This document shows, piece by piece, positions 30,514-37,871 of a stretch of 37,871 nt of DNA. The DNA comes from Boothiomyces macroporosus (Eukaryota > Chytridiomycota > Chytridiomycetes > Rhizophydiales > Terramycetaceae). How positions within the stretch are numbered: the stretch's first letter is position 1; every line of letters begins with the position of its first letter. The notes beneath the pieces are model-generated. The model saw nothing but the letters and a program-made list of their open reading frames with translations. It was not told where the DNA came from and did not search any database. The translations under genes and the position numbers were made by a program. Where the stretch lies: assembly GCA_027604185.1 (NCBI GenBank), contig JADGKB010000120.1, positions 1-37,871 on the forward strand, given 5' to 3'.

Positions 30514-31329
30514 ATGCTTACTGCTACTATTCTATTTATTGCTGCTTCCCAAGTTTACGCTCAAAGCTGCAATGCAACCCCTCTTGAAGTAATTACTCAA
30601 GGAAGAGAAAACAGATTTGGTTTAAATGGACAACAAGTCGCGTTGAACCCTGCTATTCCTATTCAACGTATTTGCCAAAAGGTTGATCCATCGTGTGCTC
30701 AAAAATGTCAGCAAGCTACAGATGCAGCAGTTGCAACTGGAGTTAAAGGGTTCCAAGATACTGATCCTGCAAAATTAGCAGCCATGCAAAAACTTGCTGC
30801 TGACTTTAATGCTGCGCTTGGAGCTGGTGCAGGAGCTGCAAATGGAAATGCAAATGCTGGTAAAGCTGCTGCCAAGAAGGGTAAAAAGAACAAGAACAAA
30901 AAGAAGGCAAACAAGGCAAAGAAGGCAAAGAAGGGAAAGAAGGGAAAGAAGGGAAAGAAGGGAAACAAGAAGGTTGGTAAAGTAAATGCTTCAAATGGTG
31001 CTAAAGCAACTGGAAATAACAATTCTCAAGCAGCTGCAGGAAATAACAATGCTCAAGCAGCAGCTGGTGGCAAGTTTGGTTCGTGTGGTGCTCCAGAAAT
31101 CAAATTCGGATTAGGCTTTGATGGGAGAAAGGAAAACTCTTTCCAATCATTTGGCGAATTTGCACACGGCTCTGCTCTCAACTTTAAAGTAATTGGAGAC
31201 TTTGTTTGCGGCAAGTTGAAGGATCAATGTAAAGCCCCAGCAGCTGCCAACTGTAATCAAGCAGTTTCTGCTGGTGTAGCTGCAGGTAAATCGCAAGCTG
31301 CAATCGACGCTTTCTTGGGCGCATTGTAA
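30514..31329 (+). CDS. Secreted Ala/Lys-rich protein with two Cys-containing halves
   Basis: 271 aa, no intron. MLTATILFIAASQVYAQ is a signal peptide. Residues about 18-110 hold five Cys (SCNATPLE, RICQKVDPSCAQKCQQA). A strongly basic low-complexity linker (about 118-155) follows with repeated GKK units, then two NNNxQAAAG units. The C-terminal third has four Cys and reads FGLGFDGRKENSFQSFGEF, GSALNFKVIGDFVCGKLKDQC. The FG-x-x-GR-x-E-N and C-x(3-5)-C-x-A spacing occurs in both halves, suggesting a duplicated domain. I recall comparable FGLxGRKExSFQ domains in secreted fungal proteins of unknown function. A wall-associated or effector-like role is possible but not shown. A TATA box is present and AATAAA follows about 10 nt after the stop. 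Confidence 0.75.
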   Translation: MLTATILFIAASQVYAQSCNATPLEVITQGRENRFGLNGQQVALNPAIPIQRICQKVDPSCAQKCQQATDAAVATGVKGFQDTDPAKLAAMQKLAADFNAALGAGAGAANGNANAGKAAAKKGKKNKNKKKANKAKKAKKGKKGKKGKKGNKKVGKVNASNGAKATGNNNSQAAAGNNNAQAAAGGKFGSCGAPEIKFGLGFDGRKENSFQSFGEFAHGSALNFKVIGDFVCGKLKDQCKAPAAANCNQAVSAGVAAGKSQAAIDAFLGAL

Positions 31330-31412
31330 TTATGTATTTAATAAAAAGATTGCTCATATAATATCCTTCGGAATAACCGGCCGAGAAAGTTTGCTCTTGA
31401 ATCTCATACAAA

Positions 31413-31880
31413 ATGGAACATGAGCATGCCATTAAACAAATAGAACAAGCCTTGGAAAATATAGGAGGATTTGCAAAGCTGGTTGGAGGACTTCAAGTAG
31501 TTAGAATAGAAGAGGAAAGCAAAAAAGTTCACTTTACTTTTGTAGTGGAAGAAAAGCACACCAATACCTTTGGTTTCTTGCATGGTGGAGTTATTGCTTA
31601 CTTGATTGACGTCTGCGGTACCATGCTGATAATTTAGGATCACTAGCGATTACAATTCATGGATCAGCGTTAGGGGTTTCAACGGATATTTCAGTCTCAT
31701 ATCTCAAAGGAACCAGAGTCGGACAAACCGTAAAGTAAGCACAGCTAATGTAGTATTGAAGCAGAAGCTCCAAAAGTCGGGGGTTCTTTGGCATTTTCAA
31801 CAGTTAGACTTTGGGTTGATGGCGAAGTTATCGCTTACGGAAATCACACTAAATTTGTCGCGCAGAAATCTAAATTGTAA
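31413..31880 (+). CDS. Hotdog-fold acyl-CoA thioesterase (ACOT13-like)
   Basis: 142 aa after removing introns 31618-31637 (20 nt) and 31735-31753 (19 nt); human ACOT13 is 140 aa. The family hydrolyses medium- and long-chain acyl-CoA, often at mitochondria. The order fits a single hotdog domain: FAKLVGGLQVVRIEEE, FTFVVEEKHTNTFGFLHGGVIAYLIDVCG with the conserved HGG and catalytic-type Asp, then TIHGSALGVSTDISVSYLKGTRVGQTV, EAEAPKVGGSLAFSTVRLW and DGEVIAYGNHTKFV. Both introns interrupt essential strands, so the unspliced message would be truncated. AATAAA (31879-31884) overlaps the stop. Confidence 0.9.
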
Positions 31881-32702
31881 TAAATTACTATTGAAAGCTT
31901 CACTATGGCTCAGTTGAAACTACCAATGACTAGTCCGCCTTCCCTGTTTCATTTTCACAGGATCGCTAAAAGTGATTGGTTCGATTGGCGTGTAATGAAA
32001 GCATTAAATTCATCATTCCGAGTAATAATTGTCATTGCTCAACTTTGACCCTCCCATCCTTTCCCACTTGACTCAAGACAGGGGCATTGCATAGACAATG
32101 TTAGGCAAAATTCAAGCTAACCTCCTGTAAAACAATGGTGGGATTTTATCGTTGGCAATCTTTGAGCAATCGCTCAGTATTATTTACGGTGAGAGTTAGG
32201 ATTAAATTTTCTAAACTACCATTTGTAACTTGGTCACCAACATGTACTGATAGTTAAATTATTTAACCAGTCAGGTTGATAAATTCTGGAAATGAGGCTT
32301 CACTTTATCCGCCAAGCCCAAAGGTAATGCTGACTCATCATTTGCACACATAGTTGAAAATGAAACCATTAGTTTCCGAAGCTATTGAGATTAAATTTAT
32401 AGATCTGGCTTGAACAGGCGCACCATCCGAAATTTAATTTTGGTTGGTGAAACTCGTCAAAGGAATGGAAAAGGCAGGTGAATCATCCACACCCATGTGT
32501 ACACAGACTACGGAATTGCGAAAGCGATCTGGAAGTAGGCTAATGATAACAGCACAAGAGGCGATAACAAAGCCCCAATGTTCACAAAAGTCCGATGTGT
32601 GGCTACCTTGAGAAACTTTTAAAACTTGCAGTTTCAAAAAGTCAAACCAAGTGGCTTAACCCGACTTAAAGGCTGAGAAAGATTTAACAAATTTAAAACC
32701 AA
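31881..32702. other. Intergenic region without recognisable gene
   Basis: 822 bp of AT-rich sequence. One minus-strand ORF (32434-32637) has no recognisable domain. I tried tiny-intron joining here and found nothing convincing. It probably holds the promoter of the Ser-rich protein gene. Confidence 0.4.
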
Positions 32703-33785
32703 ATGGACGATGAAAGAAGAATGCAGACGGAAGACAAACGAATGTCGTTTTTAGGAAGAAACAAATCGTATGTTGAACTGCCCAGAAAATGCCAAGACAG
32801 TCCAGTTGAAGTGCAGTGGATCCCTTATTCAGTTGAACCAAGCTGGAGGGAAAAGCGACCACTGTTTGTAGTGAATACTGACCCAGAGGAATGTATACCA
32901 CTTTTGAAGTCATTTTCCTTTGAAGATTTGAACACAAGGGCTTTGCCTGATTTGCAGTTTATTAATGAAGATGACACAACAAAAGCAGACACTGAAAGCG
33001 CTGAATCAATGTTAATAAGTACAAATGTAAGCTCTATACAGGCACAGGAAATTTTGAAATCATATTCAATATCCTCTGCTCTCTCTCCATATCAGCTATC
33101 TTCCCCACCTTTGTCTGCCTATTCACACCCATCTCCAGTATCCTCAATTCAGCTAGATTCTGAATTTGTAGTGCGAAAGGAATCTTTGAAACATGATGAA
33201 GTTACATTAGCGGAAGCGGAAAAAGTGGAAGAATTCTTGCAAATAACAAGATCTTTATCAAATGAACCTATTCAGCGAAAACAGAGTCCCATATCTCGCT
33301 CTCGAACATTGGGGATACCAAAGAAACAGCGGTCTGGATCGGTGGACTGTCCCGAATTCTTGACACAAAAAAGAAACAGTTCATACTTGTCATTGTTATC
33401 GCTTGGATCAAGCAAGTCGCATAAAGAAGTCAAACCGTTTGATCCTGTTGTATCAGCTTACAAGAATTTCCATAAGCAGGACTCACCAAAGAAATCTGAA
33501 CCTAGCAGAATGAAAACATTAATCAACAAGACAAGGTCGAGCATAGATATCTCTTTTATGCGGCCTAGTTCACCCGATCCAAAACCTCGTAAATTCGGTG
33601 AAGAACAACCACCTCCTTGTGCACCACCAGAAGAACACAAGTCCTTTTGGAATATGGCACCAAAGCATAAGAGCAAGCTAGATCGTGTGCGATCATTTGT
33701 AAATGTCCATAGAGTAGTCCGCGCGTTTAGCAGAAAGAACAGTATTCCTGAAAACGAAGATGTGAAAAAAGTGTTGTTTTACTAA
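32703..33785 (+). CDS. Ser-rich, probably disordered protein of unknown function
   Basis: 360 aa, no intron. I do not recognise it. The composition is Ser/Pro/Lys-rich with many potential basophilic phosphorylation sites, such as RSLSNEPIQRKQSPISRSRTL, RSGSVDCPEF and RKNSIPEN. The N-terminal 110 residues are more acidic and include PLFVVNTDPEECIPLLKSFSFED. No transmembrane segment, signal peptide or catalytic motif is seen. The C-terminus is basic (KHKSKLDRVRSFVNVHRVVRAFSRKN) and could form an amphipathic membrane- or protein-binding helix. A regulatory scaffold under kinase control is a guess. Its 3' neighbour is convergent. Confidence 0.6.
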   Translation: MDDERRMQTEDKRMSFLGRNKSYVELPRKCQDSPVEVQWIPYSVEPSWREKRPLFVVNTDPEECIPLLKSFSFEDLNTRALPDLQFINEDDTTKADTESAESMLISTNVSSIQAQEILKSYSISSALSPYQLSSPPLSAYSHPSPVSSIQLDSEFVVRKESLKHDEVTLAEAEKVEEFLQITRSLSNEPIQRKQSPISRSRTLGIPKKQRSGSVDCPEFLTQKRNSSYLSLLSLGSSKSHKEVKPFDPVVSAYKNFHKQDSPKKSEPSRMKTLINKTRSSIDISFMRPSSPDPKPRKFGEEQPPPCAPPEEHKSFWNMAPKHKSKLDRVRSFVNVHRVVRAFSRKNSIPENEDVKKVLFY

Positions 33786-34006
33786 TATAATATAATTGAA
33801 CTGCACAAGCTTGATTTAGATTATTCTCTATTTATTGAGTAGCAACAAGTTTATAAATGCGGAATTACAAGATTGATACCGTTTCGTTTGTAGTGCGCAT
33901 AATCTCAGTTGGACAATTGAAACACCAACATATAAGCATAGTCCAAGTGTTGAGTCACTGTAAAGCAAGATACTTGGGCCAAAGTCTGGATTACATACGC
34001 CAGATG

Positions 34007-34927
34007 TTATAAATTCGTAATTTTAATGGTTGTAGTATAATGAGCATTGGCCTTTGATCCACCACTTTTTTCTGAGCTTTGTATAAGCATATTGGGTGGA
34101 TCCGAGTAGTCTTCGTGTATGGTGGGCAGCACAGTTTCTTTAGTCGCCTTAAAATTGAAATCAAGCATTAGTATCCTAATTTGGACTATTGACGCTGCCA
34201 TGGTTTTCAATGCTGCACCCAAGATCGGCTCTACCAGAAATCCAAATGCAAACATGACGTAACACGTTGTATCAATAATCAAGATTCCTATTGTGCCAAA
34301 GCGAAGTAGATTTAAATTATCATTGGATATTTTTAGTTTTCTAAACTGGTCATCCGTGCTATTTCGCTTGGCAGTCCCTTCTTTTCCCTGTAGATACCTT
34401 CGAAGCATATGTAGCAGATAAAAGCTCTGCCACAAGTCGTAGATTACCAGAGATATATCGTACGGTAGTACAATCAAATCTGAAACTAATCTGAATAAAT
34501 CGGTTTGGGGAGAGTTTATCGAGTACAAAATCAAATAAATGATTAGCGGGATTTGGCAGAAAGCATACCACCAAATAAATATCTTTCGAATGAGTGCGAT
34601 TCTTGATGGCGGAGTGTTGGATATGATGATTATTTTTTGGAAATATTGCATCTCTGCTGCAAGACATAGTATTGCGCCAGTAAATAAAAAGAAATTCCCT
34701 ATTGATGCTAGGTATATATTCGCTGGGGAATCTGTATATTCATAAGTTATCCACAAGATCTGTCGTATGAGAAAAGCCCCAAGGATTCCATTGAGACCGG
34801 GATAATATTTCTCTTTGTATCGAATCAAACTATACAATTTCCACACCGTCAAGCTAACCAAACACACCAGTATGATTAATTCTATTGTAGTTACTACCGT
34901 CTGATATTCACCCGATATGCTTGGCAT
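34007..34927 (-). CDS. Seven-transmembrane-like protein
   Basis: 306 aa from the first ATG at 34927; the open frame upstream begins only with a non-ATG codon. No intron. Seven hydrophobic segments can be placed, among them VVTTIELIILVCLVSLTVW, IYLASIGNFFLFTGAILCLA, WYAFCQIPLIIYLILYSI, LIVLPYDISLVIYDLWQSFY and TIGILIIDTTCYVMFAFGFLV. A basic loop (RRYLQGKEGTAKRNSTDDQFRK) lies before the sixth. The C-terminus is cytosol-like and Ser-rich. The layout fits a receptor-like 7TM protein, but I see no class motif (no DRY, no retinal lysine), so G-protein coupling is not supported. It starts about 80 nt after the stop of the LEA-like gene on the same strand. Confidence 0.6.
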   Translation of the reverse strand: MPSISGEYQTVVTTIELIILVCLVSLTVWKLYSLIRYKEKYYPGLNGILGAFLIRQILWITYEYTDSPANIYLASIGNFFLFTGAILCLAAEMQYFQKIIIISNTPPSRIALIRKIFIWWYAFCQIPLIIYLILYSINSPQTDLFRLVSDLIVLPYDISLVIYDLWQSFYLLHMLRRYLQGKEGTAKRNSTDDQFRKLKISNDNLNLLRFGTIGILIIDTTCYVMFAFGFLVEPILGAALKTMAASIVQIRILMLDFNFKATKETVLPTIHEDYSDPPNMLIQSSEKSGGSKANAHYTTTIKITNL

Positions 34928-35009
34928 GTGAATGACAATTTCAAACAATAGAAAACTAGAAATCAAAATTACTTAAAAACTGCAGGTGTGATTATATTAC
35001 ACTTCTAAA

Positions 35010-35498
35010 TTATTGTTCCTTGGTTTCAGTAGCTGGAGCTTCTGGTTTCTTGAGTCCGACTAATCCCTTACCGGTTTCAATGGCAGAAGAAGCAGTGTTG
35101 ACAACAATATCTCTGGTTGCGCCAACGGTGGACTTGGTCAAGTCAACAGCAGAGTGGACAGTGTTGGAAGCAAAGGTGGCAGTAGCGGTGGTGGTATTGA
35201 CGACGGCAGTCTTGGTAGCATCGATTGTCTTTGCGGTGTAATCAACAGTGTTGTGAACAGTCTTTCCGGTGAAATCGATCGCCTTTTCAGCAGTATCGTG
35301 AGTGAATTCGGCTACTTTAAGAGCGGTCTTTGCAGAGTAAACTGCAGCATCTTTGGCGAGTTGAGGAACATATGGGTCGACTTTAGTGTAAACGGTTTGA
35401 CCAGTTTGAAGAGCGTATGAGGCAGCATCTTTAGCGACTTTAGGTACGTATGGGTCAACTTTTTCTTGAACAACTTTAGCGGTTTCTTGGAGAGTCAT
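35010..35498 (-). CDS. LEA-like / perilipin-like amphipathic repeat protein
   Basis: 162 aa, no intron. Almost the whole chain is Ala/Thr/Val/Lys/Asp-rich with an 11-residue periodicity (for example DFTGKTVHNTV, DYTAKTIDATK, DLTKSTVGATR), the pattern of group-3 LEA proteins and of lipid-droplet coat proteins. The N-terminal part duplicates a unit of about 26 residues: VDPYVPKVAKDAASYALQTG then VDPYVPQLAKDAAVYSAKTA. No signal peptide. Such proteins protect membranes under drying or coat lipid droplets; which applies here cannot be told. A TATA box at 35537-35530 lies 32-39 nt before the ATG, suggesting a strongly or conditionally expressed gene. Confidence 0.7.
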   Translation of the reverse strand: MTLQETAKVVQEKVDPYVPKVAKDAASYALQTGQTVYTKVDPYVPQLAKDAAVYSAKTALKVAEFTHDTAEKAIDFTGKTVHNTVDYTAKTIDATKTAVVNTTTATATFASNTVHSAVDLTKSTVGATRDIVVNTASSAIETGKGLVGLKKPEAPATETKEQ

Positions 35499-36497
35499 TA
35501 TTAGGATAATTGTAGCGAGAATTGCTTGGCTTTTATAGGTGGATTAAAAATTTCCCCGCGTCGCACAAACTAGGATGGAAACGCCTTTCATGTGATTAAT
35601 GCGTGAAAATAAGAAATTAATTTATTGCTAATGCGCATGACAAATCGGATAGAAACCAAAGAGAAAACAGGTGGAATTTCCATTGTGAAATTGGTTCTCT
35701 GAGCGATCTCTTTCCTTGTCTATCGGCGACTTGCAAGTATGAATTTTTCTTGCGGCAAAGGTACACTGACTGATTTTTGATTGACAAAAAATAATTAAAC
35801 GAATTGCATGTGATTACAAGTCGTCTGCAGTTTTGCGTTGCCATTCGGAAATTGAAATATAAACTTTCCAAATTAAATTACAGGCGCTTACTGAAATAAT
35901 TGAAATAAACTCTTGCGGCTTAATTAAAGATGGTCGCATGAACGGAAGGAACGTTTCAAAAGATGGCAAGTCTGTGCAACTAGTGAATAAGGATATAAAA
36001 AAAGTATCAATCAGCCTTGGTCAAAGAGATATTCTTTATAATTTTCCCGATCGCCTTCTCATGAAATGAACATTTACAGAATATAACCAGTCTGGTCTGG
36101 TTTCGCTCGTATATCTGGATAAGCACTGTTAGATTTGTTGCTATGTCTTTGCTGCGATATCTTTATTTGAATATCACTCTATGTACTGGACTAAATAAGC
36201 TCCTCAAAAGTCACCAGCGCAAATTATACGGCAGATACAGAACACGCCCTATTTCAAATCCAGGACCATCTTGCTTATATTTGAAACCAGTAGGTATGAA
36301 TTATCCAATCTATCTATTTGAACACGCTTGAGAACACGAAATATTCAGTTTTGATGATCAGCAAAGCAGAGGATATTTAATCTTCACGATAATTTGTTTT
36401 AGATATTTCAAAATCTAATCTGGTAGCATGTAAGGAATATAATTGTTCTATAGACAATGGAATAGAAAGAACGTCGGTTAGACACTTTTCTTTGACA
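35499..36497. promoter_or_regulatory. Divergent intergenic region, TATA box for the LEA-like gene
   Basis: TATAAAAG lies at 35537-35530 (minus). The rest of this roughly 1-kb gap holds two short ORFs (35617-35871 minus, 36143-36331 plus) without recognisable domains. I could not join either to a neighbour with a 19-23 nt intron. Confidence 0.45.
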
Positions 36498-37871
36498 ATG
36501 AAAAACTGGTCTCGTCAGTACAATATTAAAACTCCGATCTCATATGTCCACGAAGAAGATGATATCCCAAAGGCCATTAAATCAGCGATAAAAAATGGAA
36601 CGAGGGTTAGAGCGATGGGATCTTTGTACAACTTTGCCAACGTTGTGGAACCAATGAAGTCTGGGAAGGTTTTCGCGAAAGATCATTTATTGTCTCTAGA
36701 GCATTTTAATCAAGTTATTTCGTACGATGAAGAAACAGGGTATATTACCTGTCAAGCTGGTATGAAGCTAAAAGATCTAAACGCGCAATTGGAGCTGTAC
36801 GGAAGATTGTTACCAAATTATGGTAATGTAGACGGGCAAAAGCTTGGCGGATTGATATCTACCGGAACACATGGTAGATCTCTCAATCAAGGAAGCTTTT
36901 CTAGTATCATAAAATCAGTCCGATTTTACGATGGCTTGGGGAACAAAAGAACTCTAGATTTTGAAGCTACAGATCCAGAAAGTGTAGAGCTATGCGATGC
37001 CGTTGGATTGTCTGTTGGGATGCTCGGAATCATATCCGTCATTACTTTTAAAACTGTACCATTGTACTATCTCCGTATGATCAATTCACCACAGCAATTG
37101 GACTGGGTAATTGAAAATTGGCAAGAACTGAATGAAAAATCTGACTATGTGGAAATCTCCTATTTCCCTATACTTGACATGTGCATTGTTGGCCGAAGTG
37201 AAAAGCTTATTTTGGCAGAACACGAAAACGCACATTTGGACGCACCAGGACCATACAAAAGAAACTCTGAACGACCTCATTATCTCAAAGTTATGTTGGA
37301 AGCGATCGTCGGGTTGTGGTATGTCTCGACCTTCTTCTTTAAATTCAAGCTTTTCCGAAGCATGTACCATAAAGTGTATCAAAACGCACTCAACACTGCG
37401 CAGGCTGAAGAGTACATCTCAATGGTAAGCTGTCTGTAACCGTAGGCTGACGACGTGATTATTGAAAACGACAGCTTGGAGCTCAGACACATTGAAATGG
37501 ACATCTGCTTTGACTTTGAGCAAGGGCCAGAGTTCTTGAAGCGCATGCGACAGTACTTTAAAGAAAACCCTAAGCGGACTGTCAACCCAGTGGTGGACAT
37601 TCGGTGTTCGAAGGAAGAGCGCTTCCTTCTCTCTGGAGCACACAAGCGCCGAGCGTTCTGGGCAGACTTTCTGTGCATCAGATACGGATCCAAAAAGAAC
37701 TCTTCGTACCACCAGGAGATCCACAACCTGTTCAAGGACATGAAATTCAAGCGGCACTGGGGCAAGCACTCGTGTATGACGCCAGAAGAAGTGCAAGAAA
37801 TCTACGGCGAGAATCTCGAAAAGTTCTTGGCCATCAAGCAAGAACTGGATCCTAAAGGAACATTCAAGAAC
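36498..37871 (+). CDS. Sugar-1,4-lactone oxidase (D-arabinono/L-gulono-lactone oxidase family), 3' end missing
   Basis: The ATG at 36498 opens a frame running to the window edge after removal of intron 37425-37445 (21 nt, GTAAC then CGTAG). About 450 residues are present, and the visible end (HWGKH, then LDPKGTFKN) is close to the family C-terminus. These enzymes oxidise aldonolactones to erythro- or L-ascorbate, using FAD and O2. The FAD_binding_4 domain is seen as NYGNVDGQKLGGLISTGTHG and LSVGMLGIISVITFK; the ALO domain follows. In the G-S-G-H-S segment, where many relatives attach FAD to His, this protein reads GSLYNF, so covalent flavinylation at that site is unlikely. The last exon is visibly richer in G+C than the first. 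Confidence 0.85.

Noticed and set aside
32434..32637. 67-residue minus-strand ORF
   Set aside because: No recognisable domain and no supporting context.
34007..34927. G-protein-coupled receptor or rhodopsin
   Set aside because: Seven hydrophobic segments are present but no class motif or retinal-binding lysine was found.
36143..36331. 62-residue plus-strand ORF before the lactone oxidase
   Set aside because: No domain, signal peptide or workable tiny intron; kept only as a note.
1..37871. tRNA, rRNA, CRISPR array, transposon or bacterial operon
   Set aside because: I found no cloverleaf, rRNA block, regular spacer array, transposase or terminal repeat; gene content and introns are eukaryotic.

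Overview
The window is nuclear DNA of a gene-dense eukaryote, most likely a zoosporic (chytrid-like) fungus. The fungal signals are a full-length elongation factor 3, a fungal-type HMG-box protein, an Arg8-type transaminase, a Siw14/Oca1-type phosphatase and a sugar-lactone oxidase. The flagellar signals are complete genes for IFT80 and a CFAP99-like protein. TAA, TAG and TGA all serve as stops, so the code looks standard. I cannot name the species.

The most striking property is intron size. By following protein conservation and reading frame I placed 38 introns in 12 genes, and all are 19-23 nt long (19 nt x10, 20 x15, 21 x5, 22 x6, 23 x2). Removing them gives uninterrupted proteins whose lengths fit their families: IFT80 772 aa, EF3 1033 aa, ACOT13-like 142 aa, ERV41 329 aa. 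Thirty-two of the 38 carry TAAC or TAAT just before the 3' splice site. One intron is GC-AG, and one needs a GT-TG junction to keep the frame.

Layout. 1-5 kb: end of a phosphoesterase gene, a broken and an intact gene with 27-residue ankyrin-like repeats, an HMG-box gene, and an F-box/LRR gene. 5-10 kb: one large NLR-like gene that reads as three ORFs until two tiny introns are removed (N-terminal domain, NACHT, WD40 propellers, tail ending in Cys-Cys). 10-14 kb: soluble fumarate reductase, a second ankyrin gene, and a duplicated-domain protein. 14-17 kb: ARG8 and ERV41 sharing a promoter of under 100 bp, then a secreted protein. 17.7-24.7 kb: five closely packed plus-strand genes (Siw14-like phosphatase, IFT80, CFAP99-like, a multi-pass membrane protein, a small CRIB protein). 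24.8-28 kb: EF3. 28-38 kb: zinc transporter, secreted Lys-rich protein, ACOT13-like thioesterase, a Ser-rich disordered protein, a 7TM-like protein, an LEA-like protein and a partial sugar-lactone oxidase.

Two gene classes appear. Conserved cellular genes carry tiny introns, and I saw no TATA box in front of them. The secreted, ankyrin, HMG and LEA-like genes have no intron, and most have a TATA-like box 23-40 nt upstream of the ATG. The NACHT gene has both. The 3' ends are equally tight: in eight genes the AATAAA signal overlaps the stop or last codons.
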